A stretch of DNA of 64,000 nucleotides from Auanema rhodensis (lineage: Eukaryota > Nematoda > Chromadorea > Rhabditida > Rhabditidae). The DNA is taken from NCBI GenBank assembly GCA_964057225.1, contig OZ059896.1:10850001-10914000 (forward strand). Reading direction: 5' to 3'. This document shows positions 42,702 to 59,133 of the stretch, piece by piece; within the stretch, counting starts at the first letter, position 1; each line of letters starts with the position of its first letter. Position numbers and translations under genes: made by a program. The notes under the pieces were generated by a model, which saw nothing but the letters and a program-made list of their open reading frames with translations, was not told where the DNA came from and made no database searches.

Positions 42702-43507
42702 CTACATCATCTTTAGAATAATGGCGGCGATTGCAGTGATCACAGATATACATAATATTTCCATGAAAAATCTAAAATATCTATATTTCATTTCACATGC
42801 ATATATAAAAATTAGAAACCGCTTCATGTCTTTTCCGATCATATACTGTTGGTACCACAGCAAAGCAAAAACGACAATAAATGGGGTCATGCTTTCGTCG
42901 TGATACTTTGCGCTGCCTTTTAGCCTGCAATAAAAATTCCTTAACATGTAAGTATTGAGCCAAAATCCCACTTTAATGCTTGGAGTCTCATAATACCTCT
43001 TCCTCGCGGTGTCGAGAGATGTATCTTCAAGAATATAAGTTATTTCGTCATTTCTCTAAATGTTTCTATTCTATAAACGGATTTATATTGTCTTTACTTT
43101 AATAGGCATTTCAGAATTGACGTTTAAAACTCGACTAGAAAAAACAGATAAACAAAATAAGTCTATAAAAACAACCTATTGTCTGAACTGGGATTTCCCT
43201 CGAAAATAGGTTGCATATTAACAAATGCATCTGAAATAAGAGATAAACTTTGATTATAAACAAAAATATTCACCAGGGTGTGGCAAGTGTTCATTCGAAG
43301 AAGATTGTAAATAGCTATGAGATAGATTATTAGAATGTGAAATTTGTGTTAAACCAAACATATCCTCTTCTTCGTCTGGTGGGTTACTAAATTACGACAT
43401 AATATTAAAACTACAAAATTATTTTATAAGACTAACTTTATAGAAGAAAAAAAAACTCCATCTATATCTTCGAAATTATCCATGAAATGATTTGATAAAT
43501 CTGTCAT
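42702..43507 (-). CDS. Unrecognised protein with acidic N-terminus and two C-terminal TM segments
   Basis: About six exons with consistent phases. The N-terminus is acidic and polar (MTDLSNHFMDNFEDIDGVFF, NNPPDEEEDMFGLTQISHSN). Then come VNMQPIFEGNPSSDNSR, NDEITYILEDTSLDTARKRL, and two hydrophobic spans at the end, SMTPFIVVFALLWYQQYMIG and FRFFMEILCISVITAIAAII, finishing LKMM. This suggests a membrane protein with a cytosolic, possibly regulated N-terminal part. It is third in a same-strand run with two mini zinc-finger genes (spacings about 260-290 nt). I recognise no family. Confidence 0.55.
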
Positions 43508-43796
43508 CTTCTCAAAAATTATCTTATAATATAAAACTTGTTATCAAATTATGCGAGGCGGCAAGTATAACCTGTAGCGAGCACATACAGTATATTATTT
43601 AAAATTTAAAACGTGATTTGACGCTCTAAGACTATTATGAAATAAACCTATGTTATGCTTCCTTGAAATAGTACAAGTTTATATGGTTAGGTATTTTATT
43701 GGATTATGCTGAGTTACATATGTCACATGAAAGAAAAAAAAAATTTGTACAAAACGTGAGTATTATGTTAATATTCTTAAAACTGTAGTCGGGATC

Positions 43797-44129
43797 TTAG
43801 TTCATTACTACCTCATAAACTTCATCTTCCACGTCGCTGTCAATAGAATATTCTGCATCACAGAAGAGAGTAGAATTAATTATCTCAAACACATCTTTTT
43901 CGGATACTTCAAAACTCTAAAAAATCAAAAATTCCGAGAACATTACATATCTCTATAATACCTTTTTTGCTAAATGATAACACATTGTACAATAAGTCAT
44001 ATCTTCTTGGGGATTGAAAAACCATTTAGCTGTTTCTTGTGATTTACACATGTTACATTTATGGCACTATCAAGTAATGTAAACAAGTTAAAACAAAATA
44101 AATCAAAAAATTACCTCATGGAAGAACAT
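43797..44129 (-). CDS. Mini single GATA-like zinc-finger protein A
   Basis: Three exons: 44129-44115, 44066-43962 and 43916-43797; 79 residues in total. The second exon is almost all zinc finger: CHKCNMCKSQETAKWFFNPQ then EDMTYCTMCYHLAKK, a Cys-X2-Cys-X18-Cys-X2-Cys layout. It has the Thr-x-x-Trp in the first loop and a basic residue pair after the last Cys, as in GATA fingers. The third exon is an acidic tail (EKDVFEIINS, SIDSDVEDEVYEVVMN). There is no second finger and hardly any basic tail, so sequence-specific DNA binding is uncertain; protein-binding use of the finger is possible. A paralogue with the same three-exon plan lies 264 nt upstream. Confidence 0.6.
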
Positions 44130-44393
44130 GATGTGAGTATTGTGCAATGAATATGTACAAGTGTGTTATTAGATATATTGCTCTTGAGTTAATCAATTAG
44201 ACTATGACTCATCCGGGCGATTTCATAAGTGTCGGATAAACTACAGGTTAATATTTTTGATTGAGAGCAACGTACAACCACTATATATCATAAAATAACA
44301 GTATTACTTTATTAATTCCAATTATTAAATGAGATAAAGCAATGACAGATGTGCATATGTGTCCAGTTAACTTAAACAAATAAGTGATAATAA

Positions 44394-44719
44394 TTACACG
44401 TCGATGAATTCATATATTTCCGTGTCTATGCTATCCATATTTGTTTCATTATGTGTGAAAACTTCGTACATATCATCTTCATTCACACCGTGAATCTATC
44501 CATTAAATCATAATTAAACTAAGAATAAGTCAAATGAACATACCGTTTTTGCGTGATAAAAACACATTATGCAGTAAAGAACATCATTATTTACACTGAA
44601 AAGCCATTTAGATGTTTCAGTCGTTTTACATAAGGTACAGCAAGTAATTTTCTGCTAAAATAACAAGAAATGAGTTAATAATTAGAACAACACTATACCT
44701 TCTCAACTTCTGTCTGCAT
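44394..44719 (-). CDS. Mini single GATA-like zinc-finger protein B
   Basis: Three exons: 44719-44699 (MQTEVEK), 44654-44544 (QKITCCTLCKTTETSKWLFS then VNNDVLYCIMCFYHAKT) and 44495-44394 (IHGVNEDDMYEVFTHNETNM ending DTEIYEFIDV); 77 residues. Same Cys-X2-Cys-X18-Cys-X2-Cys spacing, same ETxKW loop and same acidic Tyr-containing tail (DMYEVF, EIYEF) as protein A, with phase-0 introns at matching places. Clearly a tandem duplicate. The two are diverged at most other positions, so the duplication is not recent or they evolve fast. Function not assigned beyond a GATA-like fold. Confidence 0.6.
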
Positions 44720-45294
44720 TGTAGTACTGTTAATAAAAGTTGAATGAAAGGAGCTTTAGTTGTATAATCTAAGATCCTAATATGCTTTTTCTTATGATCG
44801 ACTTGACCTCTTGATCCGCCTATCACCCTAAGTCATGAGAGCCTCCCCAAATTTACTATAGGGAAACTTCAATTCATATCTGACATGGCAAATATGGCAG
44901 AAGAAAAAAAGATAAATAACTGAAAATCTGAATTATTCAAAATTTGAGTTCGACTCAAAGTTTCTGAGCAATTGAAGTAACATAGCATCATCATTAATTT
45001 TTTTTATAGAAAACATCTACTAGACAACACAATATACATTTTGGTCTTAAAATTTTTGTACGACTTTTGTGTATTCAGGGGGTTTCATGCCATCTTTTGC
45101 TTTTTTAAAGCGTATGCAACTGTTCCAACGTGTCTATGTTGTTTCTCCCACTTTGTTAACATTTTGGAAATATTAGAGTGTTAATTCCCTTATTTCCTTA
45201 TTATAAGATATTATTATATGTTAAAACGTATTGATTATAAGATAAATAATCTTAATATCTTTTGCTTTTTCTTCCTATATCTATTCCGTTCAGA
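44720..45294. promoter_or_regulatory. Divergent upstream region of mini-finger B and the OAC gene
   Basis: About 570 bp between opposite-facing start codons; no exon seen. The OAC AUG follows an acceptor-like CCGTTCAG ending at 45293. Confidence 0.4.
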
Positions 45295-48007
45295 ATGGGT
45301 AAACGTGAAGATCTACAAGGTATTCGAGGTATTGCAATATTATCAGTTCTTCTTTTTCATTTTTTCCCAACATGGTTTCCAAATGGATATATTGGAGTAG
45401 ATCAGTTAGTTGACAGTTTATCAATTAGTACATCATATTGTTAATAAACATTATTTTTTTTTAATTGGCTGACTTATTTTAAGTTTCTTTTTTCAGGTTT
45501 TTTGTTCTCTCAGGATTTCTAATATCATTGGTTTTATCTAAAGAGGAAAAAATCAGTATTAGTACTATAACTGATTTTTATTATCGAAGAGTGAAGAGAA
45601 TATTCCCACTGTATCTCATGTTCATTAGCTGTGCTCTCGTTTCGCTATTTTTCATCTTTCCATTATCGAATTTGGACACAAATTTAGAATCTGCCTGGCC
45701 AGCATTATTTTATTATACCAACGTGATAGCTGGTACGGATGTAGAAAAAGAATACAATGCGATGGTAAGACAAGATGTAATGTATAATGATATTAGCAAT
45801 TCAAATTCTTAGCTTCAAGTTGCGGAAGATGTTTTCACTCATACATGGTCTTTGTCTGTCGAAATCCAATTCTATATATTCGTACCATTTATTTTCTATT
45901 TTTTATACAAAGTGAAGAACAATACTCGATATCTTCTCCTTAGTATATTAGGTATCAAATAATTTTAAAAACTGATCGAATTGCTTTCAAAGTTATCTTT
46001 TTTCAAAGAAATTTACAGGGATTATTTCATTCATATACTATGAGACTTGTCCACAAATGCTAGCTTTTAACAGTGTTTTTGCAAGAATGTGGCAGTTTAT
46101 AATTGGTAAGCCGATTCCTTATTTCGTTGTTTATTTTTTTCCTATCAACCTTTCAAGAAACATGAAATAAGAGAGTTTTAGATGAATATTGACCGTTCCA
46201 AAATGACATTATAATATGTTTTTAAGGAATAATGTGTTTTCATCTGAGTTCTTCTGAAAAGCACATTGAAAAGCAGCCATTGTTGGACGTAAAGGAAGAA
46301 ACTAGCAACAGAAGCACAGATAGACCATTAAATAAAAGTTTAATTTTGAAGTCAAACATAATTTAAATCAATTAACACAGATTATTCTCGATTCCCAATG
46401 GTTTTAACAACCGTTTTCATGTTAGTATTAGTGTGCCAATCTTTGTATATTGAGCCATTACCAGCAAACGTTCTTAGGTATGTTAAGATACTCTTATATT
46501 TTATTAATTTGTTCTACTTTCAAGAGTTTCAGCAACTTTATTAACTGGATTTTTAATTTTATGCGGAAGTTTCCAACAATTCTCTTTATTAAATTTTAAA
46601 CTTTTAACCTATCTTGGTGATATCTCATATGCTGCATATCTCTTTCACTGGCCTGTTGTTGCTTATATCAAGCTAACAGCATCAAATAATGTGAACAGTA
46701 AGCTTTTTTCAACTTGAAATTCACTTAATATTCGGTTTTAGTGTTTAGAATTGGCTTTCTCATGTCGATAGTGATGAGTATCATTATATCCGAAACTATT
46801 GAAAAGTATTACTTACGATTATCTCGACAGGCTATAATACGTCTTGTGTTGGGCTTATATATCATAAACATACTTATTATTTGTTTACCAACATGGTATG
46901 AAGCTCAAATGACTCCTACTTTTGGAAAAGATGCTGACACATGGGCTGCCTATACGCCACCAAAAAATCTGACACGAGGTTCCTTTTACAGTAAACACCA
47001 AGTAAATTCCTATCTCTTTATTCAGATCAAAGAGATAAATGGAACTATAGAATGGTCAGTAAAGATAGGCCATTATTAGTTACAAACAAATGTGATTATG
47101 TGGGAAATCAGAAGCCATGGGGGTGGTGTGAGTTTAAAGTCAGTGGTTCATTAGGAGAACGACAATATTTTCAAATTTATTCAGAATGTGAACCCCAAAG
47201 GAAAATACAAGATCTTGATAATAGGAAATAGTCATGCACCTACAGGTGCTGAACTGGTATATGATTATTGTAAAGAAAAAACTTATAAAATGGCACTCCG
47301 AGCTCAACCATGTATGCTCTATATTCAGATGAATAAGTTATGCAACTTTTATATTTAGCAACCGATCCTCTTATACCTGGAAGTTCCTTTTCAAAGGAAT
47401 TCCTGGAAATGGTTAAGAATTATAAACCTGATATACTGTTTCATATAACACGGTATTACAAATGATACCTACAACACACATTCACTTCACTTAACATTAA
47501 GATTTATGAAAATGATGAAACCATTGAAAAATGGAAAGCCCGATCGTGTTCTACCGAAGATGATTGAAAGAATTCAAGAATTAGAAAAATATGTTAAGAA
47601 AAGAATATATATTGTTCACGCGGTACCAAGACCAAAAGCTCATGCTGGTTATGCTATTTATAATTTAGCTCTTAGTAGAAAAAGTATGACAGATAAATCA
47701 CAGGTGAATTAAAGTTTATTTTTTTTTAATTTAACAAAAATTTGGGGATTGAAATATGTGATTTCAGATAAGTTTACTGGATCGAACAGTGGACTGGACT
47801 CTGGCACGTAAAAGAGTCGATGAGACTGTAAGGCAGTGTAAAAAATGTACTTTAATAGATTATCTTCCCTCTTTTACTCATAATGATACTTATGAAGTAT
47901 TTGATCCCATTTCAAAATTTTCTTATTATTCGTCAGGTCTACATTATACAGGACCAGCTTTAGAAAAACTAAAACCTATTTATAAAAACGTTTGCGACAA
48001 TCTATAG
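45295..48007 (+). CDS. oac: OAC-type membrane O-acyltransferase (acyltransferase-3 plus SGNH domain)
   Basis: About a dozen exons. The start MGKREDLQGIRGIAILSVLL with FHFFPTWFPNGYIGVDQFFV and LSGFLIS is the acyltransferase-3 signature: RGIAILxV, the catalytic His, and GYxGVDxFFVLSGFLI. Further TM segments follow, including HTWSLSVEIQFYIFVPF and LGDISYAAYLFHWPVVAYIK. The C-terminal luminal SGNH-like domain starts KYKILIIGNSHAPTGAEL (nucleophile block with GNSH) and ends YYSSGLHYTGPALEKLKPIY. Family members O-acylate sugars, lipids or proteins. Nematodes have a large OAC family with mostly unknown substrates. A Ser stands where the Asp of the DxxH motif would be expected. A 35-nt intron was inferred near 46993-47027 to hold frame. 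Confidence 0.88.
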
Positions 48008-48214
48008 AATTCATGAAATTACTTTCCACAATTTATTAAGAAATTCAATTTTTTCCTTTATTAGATATATATGTTAATACCATAAATAAAGATTTTTAGT
48101 TCAGTTCAATCTGATAATTGTGACGTAAAAGTATCTAACATCAAAGGCTAAATACTTTTCAAGCAAATAGGAATAATAACAAACAATAATAGATTTAAAA
48201 TATATTAAAAGGGA

Positions 48215-50128
48215 TTACATGGACTCGTCATCAGAATCATCTCCAAAAACTGGTTCGTTTGTCTTAATTCGGGCAGCTAAAGCCTTTTGAAGATCATCTG
48301 GTATAGTCATTTTCGGTCTTTCCGGTCTCACAAAAATTGATGATGTACATTCTCCAATTCCTTCTATGCTAACCTGAGCTTATACTAGTTTGGTACACAA
48401 AAAAGTAATTCAAAATGAACCTCTTTACGAGCATTTTCAATGAATTGTTTTTTTTCTAACTCTTTTGCTTTTTCATCGACTTCCCTCTGCAAAATGTCTT
48501 CCACAGAAACGCCGTAGAAAGCGGCTAAGGCTTTTCTTTCACGAATTTCATAGTCCTTTGATCTTTCACAAAGAGCGTTACGCAATTCAGTCATCAGTAA
48601 AGGGTTGGAGCAAGTTGTATATGAGTCAAGAAGCTATAACAAAAATCCATCAATTATATTTTAAACTTCTTACTTCATCAACTTCAGCTTCCAAAGTTTC
48701 GTCATAATGTGCTATAGTTTCATATACCTGTTGTTATAACATAGTGAGAAGTTGTAAATTTCTGAATACCTGATCAATTGGCTCAGACAAAGTTGTTGAA
48801 TGAGTTAACTGAGGTATCAGCACTTGTTCACGGCTCTCGTTTATATCTTCCCTTTCGGGCAAGATAGTTGGAGGTTTAGATTTTGGAATATTTAGAGCTT
48901 CCATATCTAACACACGACTGATAGCATTCCTGATTTCCGTAATATTTACTTTTTTATCGTATATACTAGAATGAATACAAATTTGAAAAATGTGTATTGT
49001 TCAACAAACCTTTGAATTATAAGATCCAAGGCGTTAGCTACATTGTCTAAATCGTTGTGCTTGATAACTTGATTAGTTCTTTGTATCCGTTCTTGTTTGA
49101 TGGTCGAATGTGTAATGTGAAGATCTGGAGTATGAATAAAACTACGAGAAATAAAGCTTATAAATACTGTTGCAAGTATTCATTAATCCTTGTAGTTTTG
49201 AAGTAAATTGACGTAGCTTCCTTAGAAGCGATATGGCTTGCCATGAATCTTTTAGTTCCCTAGTTGAAACGATAACTAAACGGCAAAACTCGCTTCTTAT
49301 AAGTATTAACAAATTCAGTAAAGCCTAAGTAGCCATGTTTTTATATATTACTATGTAATTCAAACCCCAAGTCCTCTATCATGTATATGAACTGAATCCA
49401 CAGTTACTTCGTCATTAAGTAAAGCTTTCATATCATCTTCGAAAAATTGAAAGAAAAGATGATCCTTTTCCTCAAGTCTGTAATATGTCGTAATATCGTG
49501 ATCAAATGAGAAAGTTTTTACAAATTATAGTCATTGACTAATGTTTCAGAAAAGTGGGATATACTTAAAACTATTTCTCTTATAGATTGGAAAACAAGAA
49601 GGCGATGTTTATTTTGAGCTGTAGATGTAACTCCTAATCTGCAAAAACATATTATGAATAATTAATATTAGGACTTATGAATACCCAAAGGAAATAATAT
49701 CTCTTTGTCTTAAATTAGCATATAACGCCTTAGCTGCTCGTTGAACATCATGACATGCATCCGCTAACATATAAAACTGCTGAACAGCAACATATCGAAA
49801 AGATGCATATGCAGGTACTGACAAGGTAAGACTTCCTATTGCTGTGCTTAAGCCAATCATTTTATCTGGATATTTTTTCCTCAACAGCATAAAAAATAAA
49901 AAAAACCTCTATAAGAAAGAATACTGGATATCAGAAGAGACCCCGTAACATAAGGAAGCACAGGCAATTCTGGCTTTTTCATATTTGCCATTGCATAGCT
50001 CAGAGAATCTGCATCAACCTACACGACAACTCAAAAAATAAAGTAGCCCCAACCTCTTCCAAAAGCAGACGACTTTCAAAGTATTCGTGAAGTTCAGGTA
50101 TTGCTCGCAAAATAATTGTCCAAAACAT
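48215..50128 (-). CDS. Vezatin-like protein
   Basis: About ten exons. Start at Met 50128 (MFWTIILRAIPELHEYFESR), then RFFLFFMLLRKKYPDKMIGL and a second hydrophobic stretch, TAIGSLTLSVPAYASFRYVA. Helical segments follow: FYMLADACHDVQRAAKALYA, LLVFQSIREIVLSISHFSET, LLNLLILIRSEFCRLVIVST. Then a charged coiled-coil-like region (EADEL-type LEAEVDELLDSY, ALAAFYGVSVEDILQREVDE) and the C-terminus DDLQKALAARIKTNEPVFGD ending DSDDESM. The order (TM pair, helical domain, coiled coil, terminal AAR...FGDDSDDE) resembles vezatin, an adherens-junction protein that links myosin VIIA to cadherin complexes. The match is by motif order only, so the call is moderate. No other family fits better. Confidence 0.5.
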
Positions 50129-51176
50129 AGGCACCTAGAATAGTATTGTGCCGAACATCGCTAAGCAGCAAACCCTCGAACCGTTTATAAAATGCAATAA
50201 TTTTTTTGTTGAAAAACAATAGGAAAACTAATGTATATTCAGTTATGTTACGAAATCAATTTGACAAGATGAAAATCAAAAAATAAAACCAAATGTCGTC
50301 TACAACAATAAGATTTTTAGAATGTTCAAATTAATACAAATATATTGAATTCCATATAAGAAAAATGCCGATTTCAATTAATGAGAGGTTACTCCTTCAT
50401 TATATCTTGAAATTGTGAGCTGCAGCTATGAAAAAAGTTAAACATGAATGGATAAAACCGAGTATTCAGGCACCAAACTATAAGATTCATTGTATCTAAA
50501 AAATTTAAAAATGGAAGAGGGGGGTAGGGGAGGATGAAGAAACCGAGTTGAGAATCACAATTGTTAAAGATTTATCATATAAGAGCTGACTCACTACGAG
50601 TTGGGACCACGTACAAAAGAGGTGACACTTAACGAACTACAAAGCACAGACATGACCGTAGAAACTGGAGAAGAGCACCGGGCACCGGGACAACCATGGA
50701 TGTAACAACGTGGCTACAATACCCAACCTAAGCTCAGAAAAAAAATGAGAAAATAGACTAATGATCTTTGAAATAAAATAACATCACAATTCTCATAGAT
50801 ATAGACTACAAGAGATTTGCACAAAGATCTAAAAAGGAAGAACATATATATCTACTATATAAGAATAACATAATAAGAAGTTATAAGTGGTATGAAATAT
50901 TCCCCCTTTAGTGAGAATTGAAGAAATAAAAGTTAGCATACCTACAGCACCCGGCATCAGTTATACGACAATAGAAACTTAGCGGAAAAAAATAAACACA
51001 CGTAAAAAGCCATACAAACACGTACACGGTTACAATTACATGAAAAAGCACGGGTCACGACACAGGCCATTCTCTATTTCTGGGATTTCGGGTTCTTGGG
51101 TACAGCAATAACTACAGATGGGTACAAAATGAATGAAGAGGGTAGTGAGAATTGTTTTATGATGAGCAAGTAGAAA
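50129..51176. other. Intergenic region upstream of the vezatin-like gene
   Basis: About 1 kb without a supported exon. It has a purine-rich patch (GGAAGAGGGGGGTAGGGGAGG near 50514). It includes the 3' UTR of the deubiquitinase gene. Confidence 0.45.
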
Positions 51177-54958
<3,782 letters not shown>

Positions 54959-55572
54959 ATAAATTTTGATGACGGACCAATAAACCTTCAATTTGTACGA
55001 TAAATAAGCATGTCTAATTGCGCAAAGTTCAAATGTTATGATTAATAAATAAAAAAACTAAAAAAAAGAATGAGGAGACGTCGACCTCAGAAAAAAACGA
55101 CTGCTCTCTGCAAATCGACAGGGTGAAATGTGTATTGTAATCATGACATTGTCATACGTCACAAAAACGACAATATGCTTAAAAGGCTCGGTGAATAAGC
55201 TATTTTGAATAATTTTTAGTAGTCACATTTTTATATGATTGGGCGATATCATTAACATGAAAAATAGAATGAATAGCCATTAGAAAAGGCACGTCTGAAG
55301 GCTCCAATTCTCTATAAATAGCGCACTCAATTTACAAGACTGAACCCTGCGCTAGCACGTCGCAATCGCGGCACGGTTTTCAGGGTGGAGCGAGCCTTTG
55401 TTTTTTTCCTGTGATAGCTCCTTGGCACAATACCGCAACAAGAACTTTTTCCTCTTCGTTTTTTGTTAAATAACTTCTAAAAATTTTATTATTCAATAAT
55501 TATTCATAAATGTATGTTATTAATATTTATAAAAAATGTATTTGAGGAACTGCTGGTTCACTGCTGGTTGCC
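54959..55572. promoter_or_regulatory. Divergent upstream region of the USP gene and lin-45
   Basis: About 610 bp between opposite-facing start codons. TATAAATA at 55313-55320 followed by a GC-rich stretch (GCGCTAGCACGTCGCAATCG) lies about 250 bp before the lin-45 AUG and is a candidate core promoter. No exon seen. Confidence 0.45.
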
Positions 55573-58500
55573 ATGAACACTTGGAGGGGCGAAGACCAAT
55601 CCCCGGTCGGTGTTGTTTCTTCCTTGCCACAAACCTCTATGTCTCATTCTCTTTCTGCTGATATTGCTTCACCTGTGACATCACCGAAAGTTACATCGTC
55701 GGAAGGGTAGGTTTCAATTTTATAAAGTTTTGAGTCTTTTCCTCTATTTGTTATTATTATTTTTAATCAATAATTTTATTCAGATTAAGTAACAAATTGG
55801 TTGTTATACATTTGCCTTTCGAACAATATTCACGATTAGAAGTAAGACCTGGAGAAACAGGAAGAGAAGCAATATCTAAGTTGCTAAGAAAACGCGATAT
55901 TACACCCCAATTATGCCATGTCAATGTGTCTGACGATCCTAGAAGTGAACAAATAGATCTTCAGGTTTGCATATATAAATTAACCAATTCATAACTAATC
56001 GTTTAGGAAGATATGGAGAAAATCGTATCGAGATTAGAAAAGAACGAGCTATGGGTTCATAGTGAATACCTGAACACAGTTAAATCTATTAAACATCAAA
56101 TAGTACGCAAGACTTTTATACCTCCTGTGACCTGTGATAAATGCAAAGATCCTATTTGGTTTGTAGTAAGTATCATTTAATAATTGCGGAAAAATTTTAT
56201 AATTTAATAGGGATTTCGTTGTGAATATTGTTTTGTTAAATTTCATCAAAGGTGTTCATCTTTTGCACCTTTGCATTGCGATTTGATTCAAAATGTTCCT
56301 AGAGACGAAGTTGTAAGTTTTTCGTTGTTTTATTTTTAGTTTTTTTTGATGTTGCAGTTGGCTCAAAGGTTAATGATTCTTGCATCTGAAATGGGGGGTA
56401 GTAATGGTGAAATGGCAGAAAATGTTTTATCTCGTTTGCAACCCAATTCTAGTCCTGTTCACACTCCAGACAGCAGCCAACCAGATTTACTTCTGAAGAG
56501 GTATGTGTTATCACAAGGTATTGAATAAATAATTACTATCCAGGGGACAATGCATTAAACGTCACCAAGGCCCTCATGTTGCCGTTAAAGATGTTGGAGG
56601 GCCGCTCGGACCAAGCGGGCCATATTCCAGAGATAGGTATAATATTACTAATAAAACTCATTTATATTTTCTTCGTATTCTAGATCTTCTTCTGTTCCCA
56701 ACATTAATTCCATCAATGATGAAGCAGTTCTTGAGCATAATGTAATTCTTTGCTTATTTCATTGTACCTTTTATTTTGTTTTCAGCAACGTGTTTTGGAT
56801 GCACTGGAAGCCCAACGACAAGGTAAAGCGTTTAATATTTCTAACCATGTCCTTTTTTTTGTACCTTCTATGTTCTCACCTTTAGCTGATGAGCCTGCTC
56901 GCTCAGGTAAAAATAAAGTCCGATCAGCATTTAATAGTGGTCAGTTGATTAATGGTCGTCGACTTACTAATCGCTTATGTCCTCTGCCTGATATTTCCCC
57001 ATTCGGTTCCCAGTCTGTCTCAAGTATGTTAACATTTTATGTCAACGCTTTGAATGTGATTAACATAACGAATGCTTACATTTTATTCAATATATAAAAT
57101 TATGTGTAGGTACATGCTCTTCGCCACCAAATCATCCGCCCAGTGCTGCGCAACTATTGCCGCCCGCTCTACCGTTGACGCCGCCCCAAAGTGCTCCTCC
57201 ACAAAAGGTTTTGAATTGTGAAAAACTGAGTTTATAAAATGTAAATTACAGATATCTCCTGGATTTTTCCGAGGTAGAAGTCGTTCCCCAGGAGAGCGAC
57301 TGGAACCGCACAGATCTAGAGCACTAGCAGGTCGCCTTGCTCTGGAAGATTGGGAGGTATGTTTATTTTTTCCCTCGTGCAGCAATTAACTCTGTTTAGA
57401 TTGATGAAAATGAGGTCCAACTTCAGTGCAAAGTAGGATCCGGTTCTTTTGGAACTGTGTATAGAGGAACGTATTTTGGAACAGTTGCTGTTAAGAAACT
57501 GAATGTTGGCGAGCCAACAGCGCAGCAGTTGCAAGCTTTCAAGAATGAAGTACGCTTACACACAATCTGATTAGCTTTAATAAGTGTCATTTAGGTTGCT
57601 TTATTGAAAAAAACCAGACATTTAAATGTGTTACTATTTATGGGATGGATCAGAGAACCTAGCTTAGCTATATTAACACAATGGTGTGAAGGAAGCAGTC
57701 TTTATAAACATATACATGTTGTTGGTATGTATTCGAGATAATTTGCTATATAATCACCATGTTTTTTCAGAACCTCGAGTAGAATTTGAAATGCCGTTCG
57801 TTTTAGATATTTTCAAACAGATTACATTGGGCATGAATTATTTGCACTCCAAAAACATAATTCATCGGTAAGTAAGAAGTCCTTTCCTCATTATTTTTTT
57901 ATTTATAGGGATTTAAAAACAAACAATATTTTCCTTATGGATGATATGTGTACAGTTAAAATTGGTGATTTCGGATTGGCTACAGTTAAAACAAGATGGA
58001 ACGGTGGACAACAAAATCAGCAACCTACTGGAAGCATTTTGTGGATGGTAACATTTTCCTAGTTAAGCAGCTATTGAATATTTCAATTCTAGGCTCCCGA
58101 AGTTATCAGAATGCAAGATCCAAACCCCTATACGACACTTTCCGATGTCTACGCATTTGGAGTTGTTATGTATGAAACCTTGTCGGGATCTTTACCATAT
58201 TCTCACATTAATAATCGCGATCAAATTCTTTTTATGGTATCCAGAGAACTTAATTTATAATTATTGCAACATTCTTTTTTTCAGGTTGGGCGTGGATTCC
58301 TTCGTCCAGATGTATCAAAATGTCGAACAGATACACCTAAAGCTCTCTTAGCTCTGTACGAAAGATGCATTAAATTTAACAGAGATGAAAGACCCGAATT
58401 TAGTGATGTTTGTTTAGAACTGATAAAGCTGTTTAAAAAAAAATTTCAGGTACTAGATCATCTTCGGAGTATATCTCTGCCTAAATTAATACGATCTCGG

Positions 58501-58584
58501 TCTGCACCTTGCTTGCATCAAGGCCCATCTGGAAACGACATCAGTTCTACGCGGGCATATCATAATATATGGGAATACATATAA
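55573..58584 (+). CDS. lin-45: RAF serine/threonine kinase LIN-45
   Basis: About seventeen exons encoding a full RAF. Ras-binding domain: [20 protein letters not shown] then [21 protein letters not shown]1 domain: [45 protein letters not shown]2 with the inhibitory 14-3-3 site RSSSVPN. Kinase: glycine loop [17 protein letters not shown] lysine, [53 protein letters not shown]-terminal 14-3-3 site RSRSAPC, ending HNIWEYI. All catalytic residues are present. The HR/DLK and DFG regions are split by short introns. The protein links activated Ras to MEK-2 and MPK-1, in vulval and germline signalling in C. elegans. Confidence 0.97.
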
Positions 58585-59133
58585 AGCAGATATGTTTACC
58601 TTTTAAGCACTATAATCATGTAAATTTGGGATTATTACGTAATTCAAATATTGTACTAGTTCTTATCTTGTATGCTACACTTGGATTGTGATGTGACCCA
58701 TCCACCCCACCCCCTCCAACCCACCTTGTGCGGGAGTTTTGCTAACGCTTTATATCTGTGGTACATTGTCGATTCATAATCTTCATATCATATTAGATTG
58801 ATAATCTTAGGAGGTTTTGTTTTCTTTTTTCTTGTTTTTTTTTTGTATTGTTAATATAATAATCTTTGTGTACATGATCCGGTCACCGCTTTGCAGTTCC
58901 TACCTATAAGAATTTGTAAATTCGATTAATATTCTTAAGCCATCGGTGTATCATATGTATAATGTTTTGTTCGTGGTTATCCGATTCATTTGCAGCTGTA
59001 CATCATTCCTTCCACCGGGTAAATATTATAATATATAACAAGTGTTAATTGCTTCTAGTTGGTAAAAAGTTCTGATACTAAATATGTTTACTTTTTGCTT
59101 ATGAAATCATTGCTTTACTTAATTTGTTAGAAA
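58585..59133. other. Intergenic region downstream of lin-45
   Basis: About 550 bp holding the lin-45 3' UTR. It has a C-rich patch near 58700-58730 and a long T tract near 58835. No exon seen. Confidence 0.45.
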
